This document shows positions 1 to 8,849 of a stretch of DNA of 37,678 nucleotides, piece after piece (position 1 is the first letter of the stretch; each line of letters begins with the position of its first letter). The notes under the pieces were generated by a model that saw only the letters and a list, made by a program, of their open reading frames with translations, searched no databases and was not told the origin of the DNA. The stretch is taken from the NCBI GenBank assembly GCA_035430965.1, contig DAOMHQ010000028.1, positions 1 to 37,678 of the forward strand, read 5' to 3'. Both the position numbers and the translations under genes were made by a program. The DNA is from JAKPRU01 sp029568995 (GTDB lineage: Bacteria > Hinthialibacterota > Hinthialibacteria > Hinthialibacterales > JAKPRU01).

Positions 1-55
1 ATTTCACCCAATGTAATTTTTAGCCCGTTTTCTCTAGTAAAAGGCCAAACTCCAG

Positions 56-79
56 AGGGGCGACGCATGCGTCGCCCCT
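56..79. repeat. Perfect 24-bp palindrome downstream of the GH106 gene
   Basis: The 24 bases form a perfect palindrome: the half-site AGGGGCGACGCA is followed by its exact reverse complement. It lies 40 bp past the stop of the leftward rhamnosidase-like gene. It could fold in either strand's RNA and help end transcription, but no T-run follows on the minus strand, so it is not a classical intrinsic terminator. It could also be one copy of a dispersed palindromic repeat. The rest of bases 1-119 shows no gene. Confidence 0.6.
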
Positions 80-119
80 GCGAGAGTCGTACACCATCCG
101 CGCGATGCCCCCACCATCC

Positions 120-3100
120 TCATGGAATCGGAATCGCCATTTCTTTTACGGCATTAATCGTGACCGGTCCCATCAACCCGGAGGCGGGCAGCGGTCGGAA
201 TCCGATAGGCATTCCAAGCACGGATCTCCCGCCCTGGCCGAAGTGCGGAACCAGATCTTCGGGGACCGGAGGCGGTTCCTTGAGATTGGAAATGCGGTTG
301 ATCAGCGTATTGGTCACTTGAGCCGTCATCCGATTTGATCCCGGTTTCAATGCATCTGTCACATTCAACCTTTGTCCGCGCATCCATTGAATGCCGACCG
401 GCATCCCGTTCAGCTCCACCTCCGCCACATTACCGACTTTGCCGAGACTCAATTCCAACCGCAACCCGGATTTCTTGTACGCTTCGGGCAAATCGAAAGC
501 AATCTCATAGACTCCTGTTCCACTGAACGCCTCGGTCTCCGGGTCCTCTGTCCAGGACCGCAGCACGGTCGTCTGGGTCTCGATGCGTGGAAATCCGCGC
601 CCCTCAAGGACCATTTTCCATTCCCCCGTCACGGCAAACGGCGCGGGAATATCGTCGATCTCCACCTTCACCGACCCATTTTTCCATATCAGAAAATGCG
701 CTCCGTTCTCCCGTGCTGTGGCTTGAATGCTCTCTCCCCCGATTTCCAGGATCTCATCGAAATTCGAATGCTCCACGTGCCGTTCTTCTTCGCCGCTTTG
801 GAACAACACAAAGGTCGATTCATAAGGGGCCAGGTGCAACGGGATTTCCGTCCCGTCGGAGACCTCGCGATAATGGAAGATCCGGGAAATCTCGCCGGTG
901 TATGGATTCCAGCACCACGGAACGGCGTCCTTTATGCGAAAGGTCACCGGGATGTCGCTGGTTCTGTCCTGGATATTCGTTACGAAATACAAATCCGCTC
1001 CATCCCATTTCCGATGCACAAAGGTCAGGCCGTCATTTTCCCGTAGTCCCTCCAAAACAAAATCGATTCCGAAATCAGGTGGAAGATGTTCCCGCAGGGT
1101 ATTCACGAACGGGTCCAGGGCGCTGCTTCGACGGTCCAGGATATCGGTTCGGTCGATGACCTGCCTGATCTGATAGGTCCAACCGTCACCGTATCGGTTC
1201 GGAGCCGTGCCGTGCATCCCGCGCGGCTCTTGAAACATTTCCGCCACAATTTCTTTGACTCGCCGGTCACCGTCTTCGTGGCCGATCAACCCGACGGAAC
1301 ATTCCGGCACTCGTTCAAGAGCGATCACAATCCCGCCGTCGCGAACGTAGTTTTGGACGAACTCCAGGGTCTTCAGCGGAAGCGCCTGGATATTCGGGAG
1401 AATGAGAATCTTGTATTCCAGGTCCCGAACGAGGATCTTCCCATCCGCAACTTTCGCATGGTTCTGCAGAATATCATCATTGAGCACGTCGAAATCGTAG
1501 CCGTTTGCCACAAGGAGTTTGCCCAGCTCGCCCCAATCGAAATCGCGGTTCCATCGCCGTGGATTCAATGCGATTTTGGCCCATTGGTTTGCCAGCGGGG
1601 AGTACAGCGCGATATCCGGGGCGAAATGCCCCTGCTGCAGGAGATAACAGCACCGCGCAACATACTTCGACAGGAGCGGATAGTACCGCCACCAGATGTT
1701 GGGGTGGCTGATCCAGATTGCCGCGTTGAACGCGCGAGTGGGCGCAGGGTCCCGTTCCGGCGAGAAACTGTACCCGGCATTGTAGAACTTGTTCGCCCCC
1801 GTGCGGAGGAAAATGTCGCTTGCGATTTTCAGTTCCTCCAGCGTGGCCCGAAACGGTTCCCAGTGGAGATACGTATAGGCTTCCACGGTGACAACATTCC
1901 GCCCGTACAGATGTGCGCCGGAAGAGACCAGCTTTTTCGGTCCGATCCGCGTATCAAACCAGGGTACCGCGTCCTTCTCCCCTGCCGTGATTTCCGTTTC
2001 CGGGATGTGCGTTATTCCAGCCCCTTCGATGATGTCCGTGGTGAATCCGTATGGTTGAATGCGGCCCTGGACATTGTGGGCCTCGCACCATTCCAGGAAC
2101 GGCTTGAAGAAGGTATTCAGTCCGACCTCGTGCAGGAATTCATTCACATCATAGCGGATCTTGGGAGTCAATTCGCCGATGTCCCACCAGATCGCCGGAA
2201 GATAGCGCGTTAAGTCATAGCCCTTCATCTTTTTGAATTGATCGAACAGGCCATTGCTCCAATACAGCCCATTCGAGGCAAGCGCGACTTCGAAGCTGTC
2301 GCAGAAAAGGGATTCGACCGTCTTGCCGAATTCCTCGCCGACTGCTTTGTAGAAACGACCGCCGAACGATTCGCAGTACCGCCGCATGGCCGCTTCACTG
2401 AAATGATCGAGCGCATGGCCCTGGCCTGTGTAGATCAGCCAGAATGCCATTAGCCGCCATTTCCCCTCCGGGACCTGCCAGGAGATCCGACGCCCCTCGC
2501 ATTGCGGTGTCAGAATGACCAGGGAATTCTCGTCGATTTTCCCGTCTACGACTTTTCCTGCGATCACAGCCTCCAGGAGACCGTTTTCAGGCACTTCCGG
2601 AATCCGGATTTCCCAATACGGATTCCCCGGACGAAGCGCGGTTGGAAGATCCCCGGAGAAGGTTTGAGGCCCGTCCAGGTCGATGGAAGTCGCTACCAGG
2701 CTCTTGCTGCGGTCTTCCTGCGGTACATCGGGACAGCCGATCACCCAGCCCGGCCCGCTGAAATTGAAAGAAACCTCCATTCCCAGACGTTTCGCCTCGG
2801 CCACTGTGTGACGGATCATCTCGAAGAACTCATTGGAGAGAAACGGGATGTTCCCCTTCTTATACACGGCCTCCATGGAGATCTGCTCGACGCCGCCGAT
2901 CCCCTTGGCGTGCATCTCCTCCAGCTCCCAAGTGATTTCCTCTTTTGTCACCGCACTTCCCATCCACCACCACCGGGTATGCGGCCAACAATCCACCGGC
3001 GGATTCTGAAAGTTCTCACGCAGCGGCGGAAGCATATCTGCACCCTCCACGTGCAAACCGGCGCACGACAAAACAGCTAACAGAATAAGAACACCTGGAA

Positions 3101-3128
3101 CGCAAGAATACGAGTATCTGAAGTCCAC
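120..3128 (-). CDS. GH106-like alpha-L-rhamnosidase, secreted
   Basis: A 1002-residue protein that resembles glycoside hydrolase family 106, which removes terminal alpha-L-rhamnose from plant or microbial polysaccharides. The N-terminus has a hydrophobic stretch (about 11-23) and a likely signal peptide ending near VEG-AD at 28-31, so export is expected. The family-like opening is clear: RWWWMG at 52-57, KEEITWELEEM at 62-72 and SGPGWVIG at 124-131. The middle looks like a TIM-barrel with rhamnosidase-type accessory regions, and residues about 860-1000 read as a galactose-binding-type jelly roll. The start is GTG with AGGAGG 8 bases upstream. It stands alone and divergent from the gene at 3631. 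Length fits the family. I cannot place the catalytic acids with certainty, and specificity for rhamnose is inferred from family resemblance. Confidence 0.85.
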   Translation of the reverse strand: MDFRYSYSCVPGVLILLAVLSCAGLHVEGADMLPPLRENFQNPPVDCWPHTRWWWMGSAVTKEEITWELEEMHAKGIGGVEQISMEAVYKKGNIPFLSNEFFEMIRHTVAEAKRLGMEVSFNFSGPGWVIGCPDVPQEDRSKSLVATSIDLDGPQTFSGDLPTALRPGNPYWEIRIPEVPENGLLEAVIAGKVVDGKIDENSLVILTPQCEGRRISWQVPEGKWRLMAFWLIYTGQGHALDHFSEAAMRRYCESFGGRFYKAVGEEFGKTVESLFCDSFEVALASNGLYWSNGLFDQFKKMKGYDLTRYLPAIWWDIGELTPKIRYDVNEFLHEVGLNTFFKPFLEWCEAHNVQGRIQPYGFTTDIIEGAGITHIPETEITAGEKDAVPWFDTRIGPKKLVSSGAHLYGRNVVTVEAYTYLHWEPFRATLEELKIASDIFLRTGANKFYNAGYSFSPERDPAPTRAFNAAIWISHPNIWWRYYPLLSKYVARCCYLLQQGHFAPDIALYSPLANQWAKIALNPRRWNRDFDWGELGKLLVANGYDFDVLNDDILQNHAKVADGKILVRDLEYKILILPNIQALPLKTLEFVQNYVRDGGIVIALERVPECSVGLIGHEDGDRRVKEIVAEMFQEPRGMHGTAPNRYGDGWTYQIRQVIDRTDILDRRSSALDPFVNTLREHLPPDFGIDFVLEGLRENDGLTFVHRKWDGADLYFVTNIQDRTSDIPVTFRIKDAVPWCWNPYTGEISRIFHYREVSDGTEIPLHLAPYESTFVLFQSGEEERHVEHSNFDEILEIGGESIQATARENGAHFLIWKNGSVKVEIDDIPAPFAVTGEWKMVLEGRGFPRIETQTTVLRSWTEDPETEAFSGTGVYEIAFDLPEAYKKSGLRLELSLGKVGNVAEVELNGMPVGIQWMRGQRLNVTDALKPGSNRMTAQVTNTLINRISNLKEPPPVPEDLVPHFGQGGRSVLGMPIGFRPLPASGLMGPVTINAVKEMAIPIP

Positions 3129-3324
3129 GCAACAAACCTCCTGAATGGAATTGATTTTCGATAGGAAACGGTCGATGGATCAAGCATACGAACAATGCAA
3201 GCTACTCCTGCCGGAGATACGAATTCAGTCTACTACTATGAAGTAAAATCCGGTGTTGTGTAGCCAACCGCCCTCACGCCAGATCCTCTCCCGGCGCCTC
3301 CTTGTTCTATGCGGCTCGGCAGGA

Positions 3325-3465
3325 GAGCCTGTCTCAAAAGGTCCGAAATTGCCCTCTCCGAGTCAGGGAATGGTGTATAGAGAGGGAGGTTCAACGAATT
3401 CAACCCCCACCTGACCTCCCCCGATCTTCGGGGGAGGGAAATCCAGAGACTTTTGAGACAGGCTC
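3325..3465. mobile_element. MITE-like element with 16-bp perfect terminal inverted repeats
   Basis: GAGCCTGTCTCAAAAG at 3325-3340 is repeated in perfect inverse orientation at 3450-3465. The 141-bp unit has no coding capacity and contains a strong internal hairpin (3415-3437) that recurs elsewhere in the window. This layout is that of a small non-autonomous element or a terminally repeated intergenic sequence. No transposase is present nearby and I see no clear target-site duplication. Confidence 0.55.
3415..3437. repeat. 10-bp-stem hairpin repeat, copy 1
   Basis: CCTCCCCCGA, loop TCT, then TCGGGGGAGG: a perfect 10-bp stem with a three-base loop. The same 23 bases occur at 15371-15393, in both cases preceded by CCCCACCT and followed within a few bases by AATCC, so this is a dispersed intergenic repeat. 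Confidence 0.7.
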
Positions 3466-3630
3466 AGGAGCCTCGCCCTCCCACGACCCGGCTGGTCAAC
3501 GGAAGGCATTTCACGCTATTCTTATTCTGTGAAGGAAGGGGTGATGGGCACTTCCGCCCCAGAGTAGGCTGTGGTAAACCATCATCCCGGATAGTCGATC
3601 CGACAGGCGGATTTTCCAGGAGGTTGCAGA

Positions 3631-4440
3631 ATGAAACGGTTGACGGTGGTTTGGATTGCGGCGCTTGTGGCGGTGTGCATGTTGGGGGGGTGTCAAGGCC
3701 ATACGCCGCGCACGACGCAGGAACAATCTCCGTCGATTCAGTCGCTGCTCACCGCGAGGGATCCGGATGTTCTGATCGTTGCGCATGTGCCGGATTTCCC
3801 TCCCTATGAATCTGTCGATACGAAGGGCGAATCCATCGGAGTCTCCATTGATGTCATGCGGGAAATCGCCCGTCGGTTGAACAGGCCGGTGAAATTCCGT
3901 GCGCTCCCCTGGACGGAAGTCCTGGCGCAGCTGTCCTCCGGCGAAGTGGATCTCACACCGAGCATGGTGTACACCCCACAGCGCGGACGTGAATGGGCAT
4001 TGTCGCTGGGCTGGGGAACCATGACCTCCGTGGTGTATGTCCGAAGAACGAGCAAGATCAGAACAATCCGCGATGTGGTTCCGAAAATCGTGGCCAGCCC
4101 GACAGGATACATGGAATACGAGCAACTTCAGGTCAAGGGTGTTCAACATCTGGTCGGAACAGAGAATGTCGAAGAGGCGCTTCGCAGGACGGTCACGGGC
4201 GCTGCAGACAGCGCGGGCTGCAATCGAGAGGTGGCAAAAACCATTTTCAAGCAGCATATCGGATGGGAAAGCGCCCTTTTTGAAATTGAGACGCCTCTGG
4301 CCGTCACGCCGGTGACGATAGCCGGTCGAAAAGAAAGCGAATCCCTGATCCACCGAATCAGCGAAATCATCGGGGAGATGAAGAGGGACGGCACACTGGC
4401 TCAGCTGACGGCCAGTGTCGGGGGCCAACCGTCAAGCTGA
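3631..4440 (+). CDS. Family 3 extracellular solute-binding lipoprotein
   Basis: A 269-residue periplasmic binding protein of the family that binds polar amino acids and similar small ligands. The signal peptide ends in a lipobox, LGGC, with the lipidated cysteine at 21, so the protein should be membrane-anchored. The family pattern is visible: a PPYE entry near residue 56, SIGVSIDVMREIARRL, then SSGEVDLTPSMVYTPQR. The start has AGGAGG at 3618-3623, 7 bases upstream. No permease or ATPase follows. Instead a run of signalling genes begins 81 bp downstream, so it may act as a ligand sensor feeding those proteins rather than as part of a transporter; that role is inference. Ligand unknown. Confidence 0.85.
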   Translation: MKRLTVVWIAALVAVCMLGGCQGHTPRTTQEQSPSIQSLLTARDPDVLIVAHVPDFPPYESVDTKGESIGVSIDVMREIARRLNRPVKFRALPWTEVLAQLSSGEVDLTPSMVYTPQRGREWALSLGWGTMTSVVYVRRTSKIRTIRDVVPKIVASPTGYMEYEQLQVKGVQHLVGTENVEEALRRTVTGAADSAGCNREVAKTIFKQHIGWESALFEIETPLAVTPVTIAGRKESESLIHRISEIIGEMKRDGTLAQLTASVGGQPSS

Positions 4441-4521
4441 AAGTCCCGGTCACCGCTTCCCGGCTGTGAACCGGATCGAAGGGGGAAACGAATCATCGCC
4501 AGGAGGAGCGGAAAGGGGCTT

Positions 4522-5733
4522 ATGGTCTCCGGCAGCTCATTGGTCGCGTTCGATTCCCATCCCGCCACGAGAAAACGAATCCTGATCGTTGACGATTCCA
4601 AGTTACGGGTGTTTCTCCTGCAGAGAAGCCTGGCAGGGGAGGACTATGAGATTTCCTCGGCGGAGACCGGCGAGGAGGCCATCGAGCATATCCGGCAGGA
4701 GAATCCCGATCTGGTGTTGCTGGATCAGGCCGTCTCCGGCATGGATGAATACGAGCCGTGCCGGAAAATCCGGGCCTACTGCGAAGAAATGCAGAAGTTC
4801 ATTCCGGTGGTTCTGTTGACTGCAAATGACAGCGTGGAGAACAAAATCGCGGGGCTGAAAGCGGGAGTGGATGATTATCTGATCAAGCCGGTCAATCCCG
4901 ACGAGCTGCTGGCGCGAGTACGATCCATGCTGCGGATCAAGGATCTGCAGGAAAAGCTCCTCCAGACCAACCAGAAGCTGCAGAGCGCCCAGGAGATCAT
5001 CGAGCGCGAGCTGAATATCGTCGGGGAAATCCAGCGCTCCTTCCTGCCGTCCGCACTCCCGAAACACCCCCGGCTGGATATCTCGGCTTCGTACCGGCCA
5101 TCCGATCAGGCGGGCGGAGACTACTATGACATTATCGAAGTGGGTGAGAACCACCTGGGAACGGTCATGGCGGATGTGACCGGCCACGGCGCTTCGGCGG
5201 CAGTTGTCATGGCGGTCACGCATTTGCTGATGCGATCGTTCGTCAATACTTTCAAATTCCCCAGCACGGCGCTCAAGGTGGTCAATGAGAAGCTCAATGC
5301 GCACCTGTCATCGGAGCACTACGTAACCATGTTCTATGGGATCCTGGACACGCGATCCATGCAATACACCTTCAGTTCGGCAGGTCACATCCCGATGTTT
5401 CAGTACCGGGCGAAAGAACGATGCGTTGTCCCGTTGACGACGGAGGTTGGATTTCCCCTGCGTTCTCGTTTGAGTGACGACTATGATGAGGCGCAGATTT
5501 CCCTTGAAATGGGTGATAAGATCCTCTTATTCACGGATGGAATTGTGGAGACTCTGAGCCGTGACCGCGAGGTCTTCGGTGAGGAGCGCCTTGCGGAAGT
5601 GTTGTTGCGAACCGGAGACCGGTCCGCACAAGAGACGGTGGATGAGCTGATCCAGACCTGGGAATTGTTTCGTGGCGATGCCCCTATGCGCGACGACTTG
5701 ACGATTCTTGTCATTCGTTACGTTCCCGATTGA
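4522..5733 (+). CDS. Receiver domain plus PP2C/SpoIIE-type serine phosphatase
   Basis: A 403-residue RsbU-like response regulator. Residues about 18-137 are a receiver domain with acidic pair D24/D25, phospho-acceptor D68 and the conserved Lys-Pro at 122-123. A coiled linker (about 138-165) leads to a PP2C-family phosphatase (about 185-403). Its metal-binding residues are present: GGDYYD (D200), ADVTGHG (D218), TDGIVE (D339) and RDDLT (D391/D392). Such proteins dephosphorylate STAS-domain anti-anti-sigma proteins when the receiver is phosphorylated. Start has AAGGGG 5 bases upstream. No STAS partner is in the window. Candidate upstream kinase: the hybrid kinase at 6870. The 3' end of this gene is duplicated downstream in degenerate form (5778-5882). 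Confidence 0.92.
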   Translation: MVSGSSLVAFDSHPATRKRILIVDDSKLRVFLLQRSLAGEDYEISSAETGEEAIEHIRQENPDLVLLDQAVSGMDEYEPCRKIRAYCEEMQKFIPVVLLTANDSVENKIAGLKAGVDDYLIKPVNPDELLARVRSMLRIKDLQEKLLQTNQKLQSAQEIIERELNIVGEIQRSFLPSALPKHPRLDISASYRPSDQAGGDYYDIIEVGENHLGTVMADVTGHGASAAVVMAVTHLLMRSFVNTFKFPSTALKVVNEKLNAHLSSEHYVTMFYGILDTRSMQYTFSSAGHIPMFQYRAKERCVVPLTTEVGFPLRSRLSDDYDEAQISLEMGDKILLFTDGIVETLSRDREVFGEERLAEVLLRTGDRSAQETVDELIQTWELFRGDAPMRDDLTILVIRYVPD

Positions 5734-5777
5734 ATGTGTCGAGCGGTTGAGGGATTGAGAATCGGAATCATACTGCA

Positions 5778-5882
5778 CAGGAGACTGCCGACGAGCTGAT
5801 TCGGATCCGGGAAGCGTTTCGCGGTGGCGCCTCTACACGCGACAGATTGACGATCCTTGTCATTCATCAGGCTCCCGACTGA
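5778..5882 (+). pseudogene. Relic copy of the receiver-PP2C gene's 3' end
   Basis: These 105 bases translate to a 34-residue tail (starting QETADELI, ending APD then stop) that aligns without gaps to the last 34 residues of the phosphatase just upstream (QETVDELI to VPD). The DNA similarity continues past both stop codons: GAGCGGTTGAGGGA is found after each. There is no start codon in frame before it, and one metal-binding Asp (second D of RDDLT) has become Arg. It is best explained as the leftover of a tandem paralogue deleted by recombination, or a local duplication that has since diverged. Confidence 0.8.
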
Positions 5883-5965
5883 ATGCGTTGAGCGGTTGAG
5901 GGACCGGGAATCCGAGTCATTCCCGGAGTCTGGACGTTTGTGATCTCCCGGAAAGGAGCACGGAG

Positions 5966-6850
5966 ATGGTATCGACGTCTGGCGTTCCCAACGATGTCGG
6001 CGAGATTCTCTTGACCGGCCAGGCGCAACTGATCCACGGCACAATTCAGCAGGAAGCCAATATCGCTACACAAATGCTGCACAGTCCGGAGACGCAGAAG
6101 CTGGCGGACGCTACGACAATCCGGGACTACCTGGAGCGGGTCAAAGGACAACTGGACCGCGCCTCCGTTCTGCGCAATTCGCTTCAATCCGCGGATCACA
6201 AAATCCACCTGGGGAGACAACACGATCCGCTTCTGAAGCAATACTCGGCGGAATTGGATGATCGGCACTGTGCGCATACTTTGCATGCCTTGATCGAATT
6301 CCTCATGCGATTGAAAAGCGAACCGGATGTGTTGCGACGGAACAAATCGCTTCCACTGGTGCAAAGAGATGTGTCCGAATCTCTCCAATGCCGGATTGAA
6401 ATGGCCTGGAATTGGGACGATATCCTGGAAGTCCGGCGGATATTCCTCGTGAAATACGCGATGAAAATGGCGGATCAGCTCACACAAATTGCCGTTCAAA
6501 TCAAGGACAATAAGGCGATTGAAAAGGTGCGCGCCCTCCTCAAGAAGCTGCATGTCACGATCCCGACCCACGAGGATCTGCCTGACCTGGATCTTCCCAT
6601 GGAAGACCTGATGGAGATTCTGTTGAGAGGCATTGCGAGCCTGGAAGCATCGTACGAAGGCATCCATCGACTGGATGCTCATCGAGAGGAGATCCGAAAC
6701 ACGGTCAACACATTGAAAGAAATGAGTAAACGAAACGATTCACCAGGCGCTTCAGAGCAAGGGGTATCGAAGGACCGCCCCAATCTCGTCCAATCGAACC
6801 GAAACGGAAGCCGAATGGTGATAGCAAAAGATCTTGGGAAAAAAGCGTAG
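5966..6850 (+). CDS. Helical protein of unknown function in signalling cluster
   Basis: I do not recognise this 294-residue protein. It has no signal peptide or membrane segment and is predicted by eye to be almost wholly alpha-helical, with heptad-like stretches and a charged, Ser/Gly/Asn-rich tail from about 255. A short Pro/Asp-rich break (about 194-213) separates two helical parts. AAGGAG lies about 6 bases before the ATG. It sits between a receiver-phosphatase and a hybrid kinase whose ATG follows 19 bases after its stop, so it is probably co-transcribed with them and may be a scaffold or phosphotransfer helper. I see no clear HPt motif. Function is unknown. Confidence 0.75.
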   Translation: MVSTSGVPNDVGEILLTGQAQLIHGTIQQEANIATQMLHSPETQKLADATTIRDYLERVKGQLDRASVLRNSLQSADHKIHLGRQHDPLLKQYSAELDDRHCAHTLHALIEFLMRLKSEPDVLRRNKSLPLVQRDVSESLQCRIEMAWNWDDILEVRRIFLVKYAMKMADQLTQIAVQIKDNKAIEKVRALLKKLHVTIPTHEDLPDLDLPMEDLMEILLRGIASLEASYEGIHRLDAHREEIRNTVNTLKEMSKRNDSPGASEQGVSKDRPNLVQSNRNGSRMVIAKDLGKKA

Positions 6851-6869
6851 TCCTTTTTCAGAGATAACC

Positions 6870-8849
6870 ATGAAAATACTCAGAATCTTTGTCCCGTTTC
6901 TGGTCTGGGCTTCGATCGTCGGTCCGGCCTGTGCCATGAAAAGCGTCGGCCTGTTCCTTCCGGAACTGACTGTGGCAACCGCCCCGGATGGGTCAGGAAT
7001 CCTCGCGAATATCGAGTCGAACCGGGATCTCTCCGATTCCGAGCCATCCGGCCTTGCGGGCTATCTGCTCTGGGCCATGGTGCCGGCTTGGGCGGCACTT
7101 CTCGCGGTGATCTGTTACCAAAGGTGGATTTGGAAAACAGAAAACGAACGGCTTCAGAAACGCACCGGGAACCAGAGTCTCGAGATCAACCGTCTTCGAT
7201 TCAAAATGGATCAGATCGAAACGGAGAAAGCGGCGGAATTGCTGCGCGCACAGCTGTTAATGGAATTGGAGATATCCGAACGGGAGCTCACCGAAGAACT
7301 GCGCCGATCGGAAGAAAAATTCAGGATCCTCTTCAATTTCGCAGGCGATGCGATTTTCATCCATTATCCCGATGGGAAATTAATCGAATGCAACCAGCGT
7401 GCCCATGAATATCTGGGGTACAGTCGCGAGGATCTCCTGGAAAGGAATTTCCTGAATCTCAGTCCCCGAGAATATTCCGAAACCATTTCGCAGTCGCTGG
7501 CGAATCTAAAGGAATCGCAGAACACATTTTACGAGACGATTCATGTGTCGAGGGAAGGCAAGACCATTCCGGTGGAAATCAACAGCCGCCTGTTTGAGTA
7601 CCAGGGAGAATACGCAGTGCTGAGCATCGCGCGGGATATCACGGAGCGGAAGCGGGCGGAGGAAGAGAAGGCGGAGCTGGCGGATCTGCTGCGTCAGGCG
7701 CAGAAAATGGAAGCCATCGGGTGCCTGGCGGGAGGCATTGCGCATGACTTTAACAACATCCTGCAGGCGGTACTCGGATATACGCATCTGGCCATGAAGA
7801 AGCTGCCGCCGGAATCCGTCGCCCATAAGCACCTCGAAAAGGTGGATCAGGCGGGCCAGCGTGCGGCGGAAGTGGTCCAGGAGATGCTTACGTTCAGCCG
7901 TCAGTCGCAGAAGGATATGCGACCGATTCAGCTGCAGCCCGTGGTGAAGGAAGTGATGAAGCTCCTGCGCGGTTCCCTGCCCTCCACGATCGAGGTTCGG
8001 ACCCAGGTCGATCCCGGTTGTCCTGCGGTCGTAGCGAATCCCACACAGATTCACCAGGTTCTCATGAATCTGTGCATCAACGCTTACCACGCGATGCGGG
8101 ACCACGGCGGAGAGCTGGAAGTCAGCCTGGTCGAAGTCATTGTGGAACCGGAGTTGGTGGAAGAGCATCCCGACCTGCATCCCGGTCCGTATGTGGTTCT
8201 GCGAGTCTGCGATACCGGACACGGTATGGATCAATCTACTCTGCTAAGAATTTTCGAACCCTATTTCACAACCAAGAGTGCGGGAGAAGGGACTGGACTG
8301 GGCCTGGCGATGGTCCATGGAATTGTCAAGATCCACGGCGGAGCGGTCCTCGCCGACAGCACAGTCGGACACGGCTCAACCTTCGAGGTATTCCTTCCGG
8401 TACACACAGTGGAATCTACGACGTCGGTGATCGAAGACATTGAAATCGACGCTCCACTGGGTACGGAGCGGATTCTGGTCGTGGATGATGAACAATTGAT
8501 CGTAAACCTGGCCGAGCATTCCCTGGGGGATATGGGATACCGGGTGAACGGCTACAAAAGCAGTACTGATGCTCTGGATACATTCCGAGCCAATCCCTCG
8601 GCGTTCGATGTGATCGTGACCGACCAAACCATGCCGCACTTGACGGGGATCGAATTGGCCAAGGAGATTTCTAAAATACGACCGGGGATTCCCATTCTGC
8701 TTTGCACGGGATACGGGGAAAGTCTCATGGGACAGAATATCCAGATGTCCGGTATCTGCGAGGTCCTCAAGAAGCCCTTTGACGAGATGGTATTGGCTCG
8801 TGCCATCCGCCGTGTGATAGGGAACCAGGAGGTTGGTCGCAGATCCTAA
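6870..8849 (+). CDS. Membrane PAS-domain hybrid histidine kinase with C-terminal receiver
   Basis: A 659-residue protein from the ATG at 6870, which begins a normal signal/anchor sequence; an in-frame start at 6834 would overlap the previous gene. Order: N-terminal hydrophobic segment (about 1-23), short periplasmic stretch, second membrane segment (about 62-85), coiled coil (90-145), PAS (about 148-262), HisKA with GIAHDFNN (phospho-acceptor H292), HATPase with NLCINA, DTGHGMD and GTGLGL boxes, then a receiver (about 535-648) with acceptor D585 in VTDQTMP and LKKPF. This layout resembles hybrid sensor kinases whose receiver tunes autokinase activity. Likely partner: the receiver-PP2C protein upstream. 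Its stop overlaps the stop of the convergent gene. Confidence 0.92.
   Translation: MKILRIFVPFLVWASIVGPACAMKSVGLFLPELTVATAPDGSGILANIESNRDLSDSEPSGLAGYLLWAMVPAWAALLAVICYQRWIWKTENERLQKRTGNQSLEINRLRFKMDQIETEKAAELLRAQLLMELEISERELTEELRRSEEKFRILFNFAGDAIFIHYPDGKLIECNQRAHEYLGYSREDLLERNFLNLSPREYSETISQSLANLKESQNTFYETIHVSREGKTIPVEINSRLFEYQGEYAVLSIARDITERKRAEEEKAELADLLRQAQKMEAIGCLAGGIAHDFNNILQAVLGYTHLAMKKLPPESVAHKHLEKVDQAGQRAAEVVQEMLTFSRQSQKDMRPIQLQPVVKEVMKLLRGSLPSTIEVRTQVDPGCPAVVANPTQIHQVLMNLCINAYHAMRDHGGELEVSLVEVIVEPELVEEHPDLHPGPYVVLRVCDTGHGMDQSTLLRIFEPYFTTKSAGEGTGLGLAMVHGIVKIHGGAVLADSTVGHGSTFEVFLPVHTVESTTSVIEDIEIDAPLGTERILVVDDEQLIVNLAEHSLGDMGYRVNGYKSSTDALDTFRANPSAFDVIVTDQTMPHLTGIELAKEISKIRPGIPILLCTGYGESLMGQNIQMSGICEVLKKPFDEMVLARAIRRVIGNQEVGRRS

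Larger units (their letters stand above)
3129..3630. other. Intergenic region filled by repeat DNA
   Basis: About 500 bases between divergent genes. It holds the ribosome-binding site of the GH106 gene at its left end, a GTGTTGTGTA motif at 3253-3262 that resembles the terminal repeats seen beside flgH, a 141-bp inverted-repeat element (3325-3465) and AGGAGG at 3618-3623 for the next gene. No RNA gene or convincing small coding region was seen. Promoters for both genes must lie here, but none matches consensus well enough to call. Confidence 0.6.

Noticed and set aside
1086..2213. 375-codon plus-strand frame inside the rhamnosidase gene
   Set aside because: Antisense shadow of a long, well-matched GH106-like gene; no domain or ribosome-binding site of its own.
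3511..4428. 305-codon minus-strand frame over the solute-binding lipoprotein
   Set aside because: The plus-strand gene has a lipobox, family 3 motifs and AGGAGG. The opposite frame shows only antisense composition.
5778..5882. Small gene after the receiver-PP2C gene
   Set aside because: It lacks any start codon in frame and copies the end of the upstream gene, so it is treated as a relic.
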